Source: 70-18 sp041691815 (GTDB taxonomy: Bacteria > Pseudomonadota > Alphaproteobacteria > Acetobacterales > Acetobacteraceae). Taken from it: a DNA stretch of 64,000 bases. The notes below the pieces were generated by a model, which searched no databases, had not been told where the DNA came from, and saw only the letters and a program-made list of their open reading frames with translations. The DNA lies in NCBI GenBank assembly GCA_041691815.1, contig JBEPTZ010000001.1, positions 46,397 to 110,396 on the forward strand, read 5' to 3'. The position numbers and the translations under genes are program-made. This document shows, in pieces, positions 21,460-30,653 of this stretch. Within the stretch, counting starts at the first letter, position 1. Each line of letters starts with the position of its first letter.

Positions 21460-22965
21460 TCACAGATCCACCCCCGAGTACGAGCAGTTGAAACTCTTGT
21501 TGCACAACGGAAAATCCGCAATGATATTGCCATACACTGCGCCTTGCAGCAGCGGCCATTGCAGCCAGCTGGGGTCGCGCATGAAGGCGCTGGCGATCTG
21601 ACCGCCATCCAGCCGCAGCCAGTGCCAGATATCGCCGCGAAACCCTTCCGCCCAGCCGAGTCCCTCGCCGGAAGTCATCGGCAGCGCCACGACGAGCGGG
21701 CCGTCCGGCAGGCTGGCGAGCAGCGTCCGCAGCAATTTGATGCATTCGCCGAGTTCGAGGCCGCGCAGCCGCACCCGCGCGTCCACGTCACCCTCGTCCA
21801 GCACCGGCACGGTGAAATCCAGCGCGTCATAGGGCGGGTAGCCGGGCGTGCGGCGGGTGTCGAGCGCCCGGCCGGAGGCGCGGCCGACGAACCCGCCGGC
21901 GGCGAAGGCGGCGGCGCGGGCTGGCGGCACGATGCCGGTGCCCACCATGCGGTCGGCCAGGCTGGAGTAGTCGTCGTAGATGCGCGACAGGTTGGGCCAT
22001 TCGCGCTCAAGCGGCGCCAGGGCGGCCAGGATGGCGGCGGCGCCTTCCGGCGAGATATCCACCGCGACGCCGCCCGGCACCACGCAATCCATCATCAGCC
22101 GGTGCCCGAAGGCGGTGGCGGCAGCACGCAACACCGCCTCGCGGTGCCAGCCGTAGCGCGCCGACAGGAAGGCGAAGCTGGCGTCGCCGCTGATCGCGCC
22201 GATATCGCCGAGATGGTTGGCCAGCCGCTCCAGCTCGCCCATCACCGCCCGCAACGCCCGGGCGCGGGGCGGGGCTTCGGCGAAGGCGGCGGCCTCGGCG
22301 GCATGCGCGAAGGCGATGGAATGCGCCACCGTGCTGTCGCCGGAGAGCCGGGCGGCGAAGCGGGCGGCGGCGCGTGGCGACTTGCCGCGCATCAGGCCGA
22401 GGGTGCCCTTGTGCACATAGCCGAGCCTGATTTCCAGCCGCGCCACCACCTCGCCCTGCAGGTGGAAGCGGAAATGCCCCGGCTCGATAACCCCGGCATG
22501 CACCGGCCCGACGGCGAGCTGGTGCAGGCCCTCGCCCACCGCGGTCAGGAACTCCGGCGGCTCCGCGGCGCCCAGATTGGCGGCCGGGCGCGGCGACAGC
22601 GGCGCGGTCTCGCTCCAGGTGCCGTGATCCAGCCAGGTCCGGCTGTCCAGGCCATTGGCGGCGCTGTGGCCCCACAGGTCATGGATCATCCGCTCGAACC
22701 AGGCCGCCGCCGGGCGGGCGGGCGACAGCGCGGGGTACCAGCCGGCATCGACCACCGTGCTGGCGAGCAGAAACGCGTCGTCGCCGGTCTCGTGGAACAG
22801 CGCGTGCACCGCCAGCGGGTCGGCCCACAGCGCCAGCAGTTCCAGCTCCGGCGTGGCGGCCAGTTCCGCCGCCATGGCGCCCCACGCCTCGGTGCTCAGC
22901 AGATGGCGCGGCCAGGGCTGGCAGGGCTGCGGCGCACCGGCGCGAATGAGGTCCGTGGCGCTCAT
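21460..22965 (-). CDS. Ehr complex large subunit (HyfG-like, NuoC+NuoD fusion) lacking the Ni-Fe ligands
   Basis: 501 residues: an N-terminal NuoC-like domain (FERMIHDLWGH, 90-100) fused to a NuoD/[NiFe]-hydrogenase large-subunit domain (GYVHKGTLGLM, 182-192; ERLANHLGDIG). In true group 4 hydrogenases the N-terminal motif is RvCGIC and the C-terminal one DPCxxC. Here they read RLSGDS (Ser208, Ser211) and SFNCSYSG (Ser495, Gly498). All four nickel ligands are missing, so no Ni-Fe centre can form. This matches the Ehr class, whose reaction is not established. ATGA overlap with hyfF couples translation. Confidence 0.92.
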   Translation of the reverse strand: MSATDLIRAGAPQPCQPWPRHLLSTEAWGAMAAELAATPELELLALWADPLAVHALFHETGDDAFLLASTVVDAGWYPALSPARPAAAWFERMIHDLWGHSAANGLDSRTWLDHGTWSETAPLSPRPAANLGAAEPPEFLTAVGEGLHQLAVGPVHAGVIEPGHFRFHLQGEVVARLEIRLGYVHKGTLGLMRGKSPRAAARFAARLSGDSTVAHSIAFAHAAEAAAFAEAPPRARALRAVMGELERLANHLGDIGAISGDASFAFLSARYGWHREAVLRAAATAFGHRLMMDCVVPGGVAVDISPEGAAAILAALAPLEREWPNLSRIYDDYSSLADRMVGTGIVPPARAAAFAAGGFVGRASGRALDTRRTPGYPPYDALDFTVPVLDEGDVDARVRLRGLELGECIKLLRTLLASLPDGPLVVALPMTSGEGLGWAEGFRGDIWHWLRLDGGQIASAFMRDPSWLQWPLLQGAVYGNIIADFPLCNKSFNCSYSGVDL

Positions 22966-24437
22966 CGCAGGCTCCCCGCCACTGTGGCGAACCAGGCGAC
23001 CAGGGTGCCAGGCATGGCCAGCCCGAGCACCGCGACCAGCGCCAGATGCAGCCAGACCGGCAGCAGCACCAGCGGCCCCCGCGCCGGACCGGTGTCCGGA
23101 GTCGCCGGGCCGACGCAGAGCGTGATCAGCCGCCATCCCAGCGTCCAGCCGCCGACCACCAGGCCGATCGCCAGCGGCACCGCCAGCAGCGGCTGCTGCT
23201 GCATCGTCGCGGTGACGATCAGGAACTCGCTGGTGAACAGCCCGAACGGCGGCAACGCGGCGACGGCGATGATCCCGGCGGCCAGCGTCAGCGCCAGCGC
23301 CCGGTGGCCGGCCAGCAACCCGCCGATCTCGCTGAACAACTGGCTGCCCTTGGCCTGGCAGGCATGGCCGATGCACTGGAACACCGCCGCCTTGGCCAGC
23401 GTGTGCAGGGTCAGGTGCAGCAGCCCGGCGAAACTGGCCAGCGGCCCGCCCAGCCCGAAGGCGAAGGCGGCGACGCCGGATTGCTCGATGGTGGAGAACG
23501 CGAAGAACCGCTTCACATCGCGCCGCCGCCACAGGCTGAACGCCGCCAGCAGCACCGAGAGCAACCCCAGCACGATGATCGGCGGCCCCGGCGCCATCGC
23601 CGCCGGATTGGCGTCCATCACGCCGCGCAACCGCAGAATCACCACCAGCGCCACGTTCAGGATCGAGCCGGACAGCACCGCGGCCACCGGCGTCGGCCCC
23701 TCGGCATGGGCATCCGGCAACCAGGCGTGCAGCGGCGCCAGCCCGGCCTTGGTGCCGTAGCCGACCAGCAGGAACACGAAGGCCAGATTCAGCAGCGGTG
23801 CGGCGGCATGTGAGGCGGCGGTTGGCAGCGCGCTCCAGCGCATCGCCGCCAGCGCACTGTCCGGCCCGGCGCCGACCACCGGCAGCACCGCCAGGGTCAG
23901 CACGATGGTGCCGAAGAACGCCAGCGAGATGCCGACGCCGCACAGCATGAAGTATTTCCAGCTCGCTTCCACCGCCTCGGCGGTGCGCGGCAGCCCGACC
24001 ACCAGCACCGCCGCGATGGTCGCCGCCTCGATCGACACCCAGGTGACGCCGAGATTATTCGACAGCAGCGCCATCAGCATCGCCGCCACGAAAGCCTGGA
24101 ACAGCGCGTGGTAGTGCCGCACGCGCCGCGGCTCCAGCCGGCCGGAGGCCGCTTCGGTGGCGATATAGGGCAGGCTGAACCAGGCGGTGGTCATCGCCAC
24201 GAAGCTGGTCAGGATCGCCATGTGGGCCGCCAGCGGATCGACCAGCAGCAGCGTGCCGGCGGCCATATGCCAGGGCAGCAGGCAGGCCAACGCGAAGGTG
24301 GCGGTCGCGGCGGCGATATTGAGCCAACCGGCGATGACCCGGTTGTCCAGCATCGCCAGCACCGCCGCTGCCAGCACCGGCAGCAGCACCACGGCGCCGG
24401 TGGCGGAGAGCAGTTCGGCCAGCATGCCGGGACTCAT
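22962..24437 (-). CDS. Ehr complex proton-channel subunit (HyfF-like, Mrp/NuoL-M-N family)
   Basis: A 491-residue polytopic membrane protein of the proton-conducting antiporter family. The conserved charged residues of the channel are present: a Glu in the VSIEAATIAAV helix and a Lys in GYGTKAGLAPLHAWLPDAHAEGP. HyfF-specific SGSILNVALV follows. FFAFSTIEQSGVAAFAFG is another family signature. It should move protons or sodium across the inner membrane when driven by redox change in the HyfG/HyfI arm. It overlaps neighbours on both sides by 4 bp. Confidence 0.93.
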   Translation of the reverse strand: MSPGMLAELLSATGAVVLLPVLAAAVLAMLDNRVIAGWLNIAAATATFALACLLPWHMAAGTLLLVDPLAAHMAILTSFVAMTTAWFSLPYIATEAASGRLEPRRVRHYHALFQAFVAAMLMALLSNNLGVTWVSIEAATIAAVLVVGLPRTAEAVEASWKYFMLCGVGISLAFFGTIVLTLAVLPVVGAGPDSALAAMRWSALPTAASHAAAPLLNLAFVFLLVGYGTKAGLAPLHAWLPDAHAEGPTPVAAVLSGSILNVALVVILRLRGVMDANPAAMAPGPPIIVLGLLSVLLAAFSLWRRRDVKRFFAFSTIEQSGVAAFAFGLGGPLASFAGLLHLTLHTLAKAAVFQCIGHACQAKGSQLFSEIGGLLAGHRALALTLAAGIIAVAALPPFGLFTSEFLIVTATMQQQPLLAVPLAIGLVVGGWTLGWRLITLCVGPATPDTGPARGPLVLLPVWLHLALVAVLGLAMPGTLVAWFATVAGSLR

Positions 24438-25114
24438 CGGTGCTGGCCTCCCACCCGGTCCAGATGCGCCACGTCCAGACTGTCGAACCGGGCGCGCAGG
24501 CGGAAGAAGAAGACGCCGAACACCATGAACGCCAGCACCACCAGCACCGCCACCGACAATTCCACCACCAGCGGCATGCCATCCACACCGATCGCCGCCA
24601 GGATCAGGCCGTTCTCCAGCGACAACACGCCGATCACCTGGGTCAGCGCGCTGCGTCGCGAGATCAGCACCAGCAGCCCGAGCAGCACCACCGACAGCGC
24701 CAGCGCCAGGTCCTCCCGGGTCAGCGAGCCGGAATGCAGCGTGGTCGGCAGCACCACCATGATCGACAGCGCCACCATGCCGACGCCCAGCGCCATCGAG
24801 GCGAACACCCCCATCGCCGCGTCGATCGAGCGATGCACCTGCAACCGGCGCACGATGGCATGCAGCGCCAGCGGAATCGCCAGCCCGTTGGCCGCCAGGG
24901 TCAGCAACCCGGTGAGGTAGAGTTGCGGCGCATCCTGCGCCCAGCCCTGCCAGCAGGCGGCGGCGGTCAGCACCCAGGCCTGGGTGGCGTAGCTGTTGAT
25001 CATCGCCCCCACCCGCCGCTGGTAGAGCAGCACGAATGACAGCACCAGCACGGCGGCGCCCAGCAGGTGCGCCACATCATAGCCCAGCGTGCCGTAGCCG
25101 AGATGCTCGCCCAT
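24434..25114 (-). CDS. Ehr complex membrane subunit (HyfE-like)
   Basis: A 226-residue protein with about seven hydrophobic segments. YQRRVGAMINSYATQAWVL near the N-terminus and LTQVIGVLSLENGLILAAIG near residue 155 are typical of HyfE, whose C-terminal half resembles NuoK. The ATG at 25114 (MGEHLGYG) was chosen. A GTG just upstream (25117) and a TTG at 25138 that overlaps hyfC are alternatives. A Glu inside the SLENG helix corresponds to the proton-path Glu of NuoK. Confidence 0.9.
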   Translation of the reverse strand: MGEHLGYGTLGYDVAHLLGAAVLVLSFVLLYQRRVGAMINSYATQAWVLTAAACWQGWAQDAPQLYLTGLLTLAANGLAIPLALHAIVRRLQVHRSIDAAMGVFASMALGVGMVALSIMVVLPTTLHSGSLTREDLALALSVVLLGLLVLISRRSALTQVIGVLSLENGLILAAIGVDGMPLVVELSVAVLVVLAFMVFGVFFFRLRARFDSLDVAHLDRVGGQHR

Positions 25115-25130
25115 CACGCGAAGCCCCCGC

Positions 25131-26102
25131 TCATGCAAAACCCTGGCTGACGAACAGCAGCACCACCGCCAGCACCGCCAGCAGCACCGCCACGCCGAGG
25201 AACTCCGGCACCCGGAACACCCGCATCTTGGCGATCGCGGTCTCGAAACCCGACAGCGCCAGCGCCAGCACGCCGATCTTGGCCACCCAGGCCGCCAGCC
25301 CGCCCAGCCACCACAGTGGCAGCGCGCCGGCCCGCGCGATGCCGAACGGCACGAAGATGGTGGCGATCAGCGACAGCCACAGCAGCAGCTTCAACGCGCC
25401 GGCCAGCTCGATCATCGCCAGATGACGGCCGGAATATTCCAGCACCATCGCCTCATGCACCATGGTCACTTCCAGATGGCTGGCCGGGTTGTCCACCGGC
25501 ATGCGGCCGGTCTCGGCCAGCGCAATGGCGATCATGGCGATCAGCGCCAGGCCCAGCGACACCCGCAGCCCGACCAGGCCCTCGCGCAGCGTCAGCGCGA
25601 TGGCGTCCAGGTTGGTGGTGCCGACCATCAGCGCCAGCGTGAAGATCACCAGCAACAGCGCCGGCTCGGCGAACGCGGCATAGGTCATCTCGCGGCTGGC
25701 GCCGATACCGCCGAAGCGGCTGCCGATCTCCATGCCGGCCAGCGCCAGGATTACCCGCGCCAGCGCCAGCAACCCGCCGATCACCAGCAGGTCGGCAAAC
25801 GGCGCGCTGGCCATGCCGAGCGCGAATGACGGCACCAGCGCGGCGGCGGCGAGGATGGCGGCCAGATGCGCCGAGGGCGCGGCGTGAAAAAGCCAGGAGG
25901 CATTCTCCGCCACCACCGGCTGCTTGCGCAGCAGCCGTAGCAGGTCGCGCCAGGGCTGCAGCACCGGCGGCCCGGTGCGGCCGAGCAGCCGCGCCTTCAC
26001 CAGCCGCACCACGCCCACCAGCACCGGGGCTGCGGCCACCAGCAGCGCCACATGCAGCACCTGCGCCGCCAGCGCCAGCAGCAGGTCGGCCAGCAGGCTC
26101 AT
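25131..26102 (-). CDS. Ehr complex membrane anchor (HyfC-like, NuoH family)
   Basis: A 323-residue NuoH-type membrane subunit joining the soluble arm to the channel subunits. The NuoH signature is clear: AETGRMPVDNPASHLEVTMV then HEAMVLEYSG (about residues 205-235), with the acidic loop facing the quinone/ferredoxin-side cavity. PPVLQPWRDLLRLLRKQPV at about 40-60 is also typical. Start MSLLADLLLAL overlaps hyfB by ATGA. Confidence 0.93.
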   Translation of the reverse strand: MSLLADLLLALAAQVLHVALLVAAAPVLVGVVRLVKARLLGRTGPPVLQPWRDLLRLLRKQPVVAENASWLFHAAPSAHLAAILAAAALVPSFALGMASAPFADLLVIGGLLALARVILALAGMEIGSRFGGIGASREMTYAAFAEPALLLVIFTLALMVGTTNLDAIALTLREGLVGLRVSLGLALIAMIAIALAETGRMPVDNPASHLEVTMVHEAMVLEYSGRHLAMIELAGALKLLLWLSLIATIFVPFGIARAGALPLWWLGGLAAWVAKIGVLALALSGFETAIAKMRVFRVPEFLGVAVLLAVLAVVLLFVSQGFA

Positions 26103-28099
26103 CGCTGTTCCATGATGGCGACCAGCGCCAGAAAGACGACCAGCACGGTGACCATCACCGACAGCGTGCGCCGGATGGTCAGGAACTGCATCCGGTCGGC
26201 GAGGCCGGACAACGAATCCCGCCAGCGCCCGATCGCCTCGAAAATCCACCGCTCCGCCGGGTCATGCAGTGCGACCATCAGGCTTGCTGCCCTGGTCTGG
26301 CCGGGTGCCGGCATATCCACCGTCTCATGCGCGCCCAGCACGCCAGACCCCAGCGTGCGGCGTAGCGGCTGGGAGAACCCGGCGCCGCTGTACTGGGTCG
26401 CCGGATCGCCGAACGGCAACCAGGCCGGCGGCTCGCCGAAGCCGCAATCCCAGGCCGGCGCGCTGCGATGCCCCTGTACGCTGACCCGCCGCGCCAGCCA
26501 CCACACCAGCCCCCCGGCCAGCGCCAGCAGCACCGCCACCGCCAGCGGCACGTAGCCGGGCACGCCGCTACCCGGCGCCAGCACCAGCCCGGCATCGCGC
26601 AGCGGCACCATGCCGCCGGCCAGCAGACCCAGCGCCGGCCGGGCTAGCCCCAGCACCGCGCCGGGGAACAGGCCGACCAGCAGGCTCGCCGCCACCAGCC
26701 CGAGCAGCGCCCAGCGCATCGGCGGCCCGGCCTCGTCGGCGGCGGCACAGCGTGGCGTGCGCGGCCGGCCGAGATAGCCGATGCCGATCAGCCGCACCGC
26801 CGCCGCCGCCGCCAGCGCCACCGCCAGCGCCATCATCGCCGCCACCACGCAGATCAGCACCTGCATCCCCAGGCCACCGACCCGTGGCCCGGCGATCACC
26901 GCCTGGAACAGCGCCCATTCGCCGGCAAACCCCGAACTCGGCGGCAACGCGGCGAGGCAGGCGGCGCCGGCCAGCATCGCCGCGGTGGTTACCGGCATGC
27001 GATGGATCAGCCCGCCCAGCCGGTCGAGGTGCCGCGTTCCGGCGCCATGCTGGGTCGCCCCGGCGCCGAGGAACAGCAGCGCCTTGAATAGCCCATGCGC
27101 CATCACGTGCAGCAGCGCCGCGCCCAGCGCCAGCCCGGCCAGCGGCAGCATGTCTGCCGCCCGCGCCGCCAAGGCGAGGCCCAGCCCGATGGTGATCAGG
27201 CCGATATTCTCGATCGTCGAGCAGGCCAGCACCGCCTTGATGTCGTTTTCCATGTTGGCCCTGAGCGCGCCCAGCACGGCGCTGGCGGCGCCGGCCACCA
27301 GCAGCGGCACCGCCCACCACATCGGCTGCGGGCCGCACAGATCGAACAGCAGGCGGATCAGCGCATACAGCGCCACCTTGGTCATCGCGCCGGACATCAA
27401 CGCCGAGGCAGGGCCCGGTGCATTCGAATGCGCCGGCGGCAGCCAGACATGCAGCGGCGCCAGCCCGGCCTTCGACCCGGCGCCGAGCAGCACCAGCGCC
27501 AGCACCGCCATCGCCCGCCAGCCCTCCGGCGGATGCCCGCGCAGCACCGCGAACGGCGCGTTCCAGCCGCCCAGCAGCGCCAGTGCCGGGATCAGGCAGG
27601 CGGCGCCGAACAACGCCATGCCGAGATACAGCAGCGCCGCCCGCTGCACCTCGGCCTCGCCGGGATGGCTCAGCACCAGCACGAACGAGGCCAGCGACAT
27701 CAGCTCGAACCCCAGCACCAGCGTGAAACCATCGCCGGCCAGCAGGCAAAGCCCCATCGCGGCGAGAAACACCGGCAGGCAAGGGGCGGTGGCCGGCGGC
27801 TGGCGTTCCCCCAGTGCCGCGGCACAGGCGGCGGCGCCGACCAGCATCAGCAGCAGCAGGAAGAACCCGGACAAACCATCCAGCGCCAGCGTCATCGGCA
27901 GGCCGGGCATCCCGATCGGCAGCGTGAGGGTGGCCGCGGGCGCGCCAGCCAGCAGATAGGCCACCGCCAGCAGCGCCCCGGCGGCGCAGACCAGCAAGCC
28001 GCCCAGCGCCGCCCAGCGCCGCCGCTTCAGGCTGGCCGCCGCCGCCAGCAGCCAGGCCAGCAGCAGCAGACTCGCGCCGGGCAGGGCGAAGGCGCTCAC
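26099..28099 (-). CDS. Ehr complex proton-channel subunit (HyfB-like)
   Basis: About 666 residues starting at GTG 28099 (VSAFALPGASLLLL), close to the length of E. coli HyfB. It is a multi-spanning antiporter-like subunit with the channel Glu (VLGFELMSLASF), Lys (GAGSKAGLAPLHVWLP) and a second Lys (SGAMTKVALYALIRL). It is the first gene of a six-gene operon in the order B-C-E-F-G-I. HyfD-, HyfA- and HyfH-like genes are absent, and so are hyp maturation genes. Its promoter should be in the 198-bp divergent spacer to 28297, where I found no confident motif. Confidence 0.93.
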   Translation of the reverse strand: MSAFALPGASLLLLAWLLAAAASLKRRRWAALGGLLVCAAGALLAVAYLLAGAPAATLTLPIGMPGLPMTLALDGLSGFFLLLLMLVGAAACAAALGERQPPATAPCLPVFLAAMGLCLLAGDGFTLVLGFELMSLASFVLVLSHPGEAEVQRAALLYLGMALFGAACLIPALALLGGWNAPFAVLRGHPPEGWRAMAVLALVLLGAGSKAGLAPLHVWLPPAHSNAPGPASALMSGAMTKVALYALIRLLFDLCGPQPMWWAVPLLVAGAASAVLGALRANMENDIKAVLACSTIENIGLITIGLGLALAARAADMLPLAGLALGAALLHVMAHGLFKALLFLGAGATQHGAGTRHLDRLGGLIHRMPVTTAAMLAGAACLAALPPSSGFAGEWALFQAVIAGPRVGGLGMQVLICVVAAMMALAVALAAAAAVRLIGIGYLGRPRTPRCAAADEAGPPMRWALLGLVAASLLVGLFPGAVLGLARPALGLLAGGMVPLRDAGLVLAPGSGVPGYVPLAVAVLLALAGGLVWWLARRVSVQGHRSAPAWDCGFGEPPAWLPFGDPATQYSGAGFSQPLRRTLGSGVLGAHETVDMPAPGQTRAASLMVALHDPAERWIFEAIGRWRDSLSGLADRMQFLTIRRTLSVMVTVLVVFLALVAIMEQR

Positions 28100-28297
28100 G
28101 AGGCGGCCGCGCGGTGTTCGGATCTGGTCACGCCGAATCCTATAGCAGCAGGCCCGGTGCCGCAGGAAGCCGCATGGCGCTTGCGGCGGTGGGCGGTCGC
28201 GCGCAGCATCGGTCATCAAAGCTTCACATAACCGCAACAGCGGCGCCGCACCTTCCGGCTATCAGGGCGCGAAGAACGAGAAGCAAGCGGAGAGACG

Positions 28298-29701
28298 ATG
28301 AACCAGGCCTTCCTGCTGGTGCTGTTCGACGGGCTGCGGCCCGACCTGCTGCGCCCGGACACCACGCCGAATATTCTGCGCCTCGCCGCCATGGGCACCG
28401 GCTTCAACCGCGCCCGCTCGGTGTTCCCATCGGAAACCCGGGTCTGCTCGGCCTCGGTGGTCACCGGCTGCCTGCCGCGCCGGCACGGGCTGGTGGCCAA
28501 CCGCATCGCGCACCCGCTGGACGCCACGCGCAGCGTCGATACCGGGCACAAGGCCAACCTGCTGGCGCTGGAGCAGGAGCTTGGCGCGCCGCTGCTGGAG
28601 GCGCCGACGCTCGGCGACATCCTGCATGCCGCCGGCCGTGACTTCGCGGTGCTGAGCAGCGGCACCACCGGCCAGACCCATGTGCTGAACCCGCGCGCCG
28701 CCGAGCACGGCCAGGTGACGCTGTCCGCCCATGGCGCCGCCGCCTGCTCGCCGGCCGGCGCCAGGCTGCTGGCGACGCTGGAGCCGCCGCCGGCCGACCC
28801 GGTGGGGCGCGCGCTGTGGATCGCCGAGGTGTTCCGCACTCGCTTCCTGCCGGCACCGCCCGCCGCCACGCTGCTGTGGCTGTGCGAGCCGGACACCTCG
28901 GCGCATCACCAGGGCCTCGGCAGCCCGGGCAATCTCGATGCGCTGCGCGCCGCCGACGCCGCGTTCGGCCGGATTCTGGACGACTGGCAGGCCGGCCCGC
29001 AGCGCGAGTTTCTGACCATCGCGGTCGGCTCCGACCATGGCCATGCCGGCATCACCGGGCTGGTCGATGTCGGCGCGGCACTCGCCACATTCGCCCCCGA
29101 CTGCAGCGTGCTGGCCGGCAACAGCGGCGGCATCGTGGTGCCCGGCGGCGATGCGCGGCGGGTGGCCGAACTGGCGGCGTGGCTCACCCGGCAGGATTGG
29201 ATCGGCTCGGTGTTCGCCGCCGATGGCGCCGAGCTGCCAACCGGCGTGCTGCCGCGCAGCCTGCTGCTGGCCGACCACCCGCGCGCCGCGCCGGTGCTGT
29301 TCACCTTACGCACCAGCCCCGGCCCCTCACAGTATGGCCTGCCCGGCAGCACCCTGTATGACGGCAACCTGCCGGTCGGCGGCGGCACCCATGGCGGGCT
29401 CTCGGCGGTGGAACTGCATACCGTGCTGCTGCTGGCGGGTGCCCCGATCCGTGTCGGCCGGCAGTCCGACTGGCCGGCCGGGCTGGCGGATATCGCGCCG
29501 ACGGTGCTGGCGTTACTCGGGCTCGATGGCGGCGCGGCGATGGATGGCCGCGTGCTGGGCGAGGCGCTGCATGATGGGGCCCAGCCGGCGGTGCCACCGG
29601 CGGCGGAAACCTGGGAGGCCGCGGCGAACGGCTACGCCCAGCGGCTTACCCGCACCCGGCTTGGCCGGCAGACCTATCTGGATGCCGGCGTCCGGGCGTG
29701 A
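28298..29701 (+). CDS. Alkaline phosphatase superfamily phosphodiesterase / nucleotide pyrophosphatase
   Basis: A 467-residue enzyme of the type I phosphodiesterase/NPP group. Metal and catalytic residues visible: Asp11 (LLVLFDGLRPD), nucleophile Thr47 within FPSETRVCSASVVTG, an Asp-x-x-x-His in CEPDTSAHHQG, the Asp-His pair in GSDHGHAG, and a late His in GGTHGGLS. There is no signal peptide, so it is probably cytoplasmic, unlike most NPPs. GGAG precedes the ATG. The substrate is unknown. It is divergent from the Ehr operon and followed by an esterase. Confidence 0.85.
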   Translation: MNQAFLLVLFDGLRPDLLRPDTTPNILRLAAMGTGFNRARSVFPSETRVCSASVVTGCLPRRHGLVANRIAHPLDATRSVDTGHKANLLALEQELGAPLLEAPTLGDILHAAGRDFAVLSSGTTGQTHVLNPRAAEHGQVTLSAHGAAACSPAGARLLATLEPPPADPVGRALWIAEVFRTRFLPAPPAATLLWLCEPDTSAHHQGLGSPGNLDALRAADAAFGRILDDWQAGPQREFLTIAVGSDHGHAGITGLVDVGAALATFAPDCSVLAGNSGGIVVPGGDARRVAELAAWLTRQDWIGSVFAADGAELPTGVLPRSLLLADHPRAAPVLFTLRTSPGPSQYGLPGSTLYDGNLPVGGGTHGGLSAVELHTVLLLAGAPIRVGRQSDWPAGLADIAPTVLALLGLDGGAAMDGRVLGEALHDGAQPAVPPAAETWEAAANGYAQRLTRTRLGRQTYLDAGVRA

Positions 29702-29780
29702 TCCGCGGCGGCCGGGGCTACACGTATGAGGCATAAGGGTATGCCATCGAACGATCCTGCGCCCGGCGTTTCTGCTGCTG

Positions 29781-30635
29781 TTGCTGCTGGTGGCGCGCTG
29801 CGCGCCGGTGGACATGCTGAACGCGACCATTTCCACCGATGGGCTGACCGTGCTGCACGATCTGCCCTATGGCCCGTTGCCGCGCCAGGCGATGGATGTC
29901 TACCGGCCGGCGGCGAACACCGGCCCGCTGCCGGTGGTGGTGTTCTTCTATGGCGGCGCCTGGCAGCGCGGCGCGCGCGGCGACTACCGCTTCGTCGCCG
30001 CCGAACTGGCCAGGCAAGGCATCGTGGTCGCGGTGCCGGACTACCGGCTCGCCCCGCAAGCCCCCTATCCCGATTTTCTCAAGGACGCTGCCCGGGCGGT
30101 GGCCATGGTGCGCGCTGATGCCGCCGGCTGGGGTGGCGACTCGCGCCGCATCGTGCTGGCCGGACACTCCGCCGGCGCCCATATCGCTGCCATGCTGGCG
30201 CTGGACCCGGTGTGGCTGCGCGCGGCCGGCATGAGCCGGTCCGATCTCGCCGGCTGGGTGGGCATCTCCGGCCCCTATGACTTCCTGCCGATCGTCGAGG
30301 ACGACATCAAGGCGGTGTTTGCCCCGGCCGACGGTCATCTGGCGACCACCCAACCGATCACCTACGCCGATGCCGATGCGCCGCCGACGCTGCTGCTGCA
30401 GGGCGAGGCCGATACCACGGTGCTGCCGCGCAACACTGCCGCCCTCGCGGCCAGGCTGAAGGCGGCGGGCGCGCAGGTGCGGGTGCGCTACTACCCTGGC
30501 GCCGGCCATGTCGGCGCGGTGCTCGGTTTCGCGCCGTTGTTCCGCGACAGATCGCCGGTGCTGTCCGATGTCGCCGGCTTCGTGCGCGGGATCGCGGAAA
30601 GCGGCAAGATGTTGCACTCTGCGAGCCGTCCCTGA
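29781..30635 (+). CDS. Alpha/beta hydrolase, carboxylesterase (BD-FAE/kynurenine formamidase-like)
   Basis: At least 284 residues. The oxyanion region reads FFYGGAW (a Tyr replaces the usual first His of HGG), the nucleophile elbow is GHSAGAH, and the acid and base are in GEADTTV and YPGAGHVG. No ATG fits the frame at the 5' end. TTG 29781 is the first usual start, but the open frame continues upstream from about 29730 and encodes RPAFLLLLLLVARCAP, which looks like a lipoprotein or signal sequence. The true start may be an unusual codon (CTG 29757), or there may be a sequence error. Confidence 0.8.
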   Translation: MLLVARCAPVDMLNATISTDGLTVLHDLPYGPLPRQAMDVYRPAANTGPLPVVVFFYGGAWQRGARGDYRFVAAELARQGIVVAVPDYRLAPQAPYPDFLKDAARAVAMVRADAAGWGGDSRRIVLAGHSAGAHIAAMLALDPVWLRAAGMSRSDLAGWVGISGPYDFLPIVEDDIKAVFAPADGHLATTQPITYADADAPPTLLLQGEADTTVLPRNTAALAARLKAAGAQVRVRYYPGAGHVGAVLGFAPLFRDRSPVLSDVAGFVRGIAESGKMLHSASRP

Positions 30636-30653
30636 CGCGGAGCGAGCAGACGG

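Noticed and set aside
20787..28099. Functional hydrogenase 4 or respiratory complex I
   Set aside because: The nickel-binding cysteines are absent, which excludes a normal [NiFe] hydrogenase. The fused NuoC-D, HyfE and lack of NuoE/F/G and NuoI exclude complex I.
26099..28099. Start of the HyfB-like gene at 28237 with a 46-residue extension
   Set aside because: The extra residues are Arg-rich and non-membrane; GTG 28099 starts directly before the first hydrophobic helix as in HyfB.
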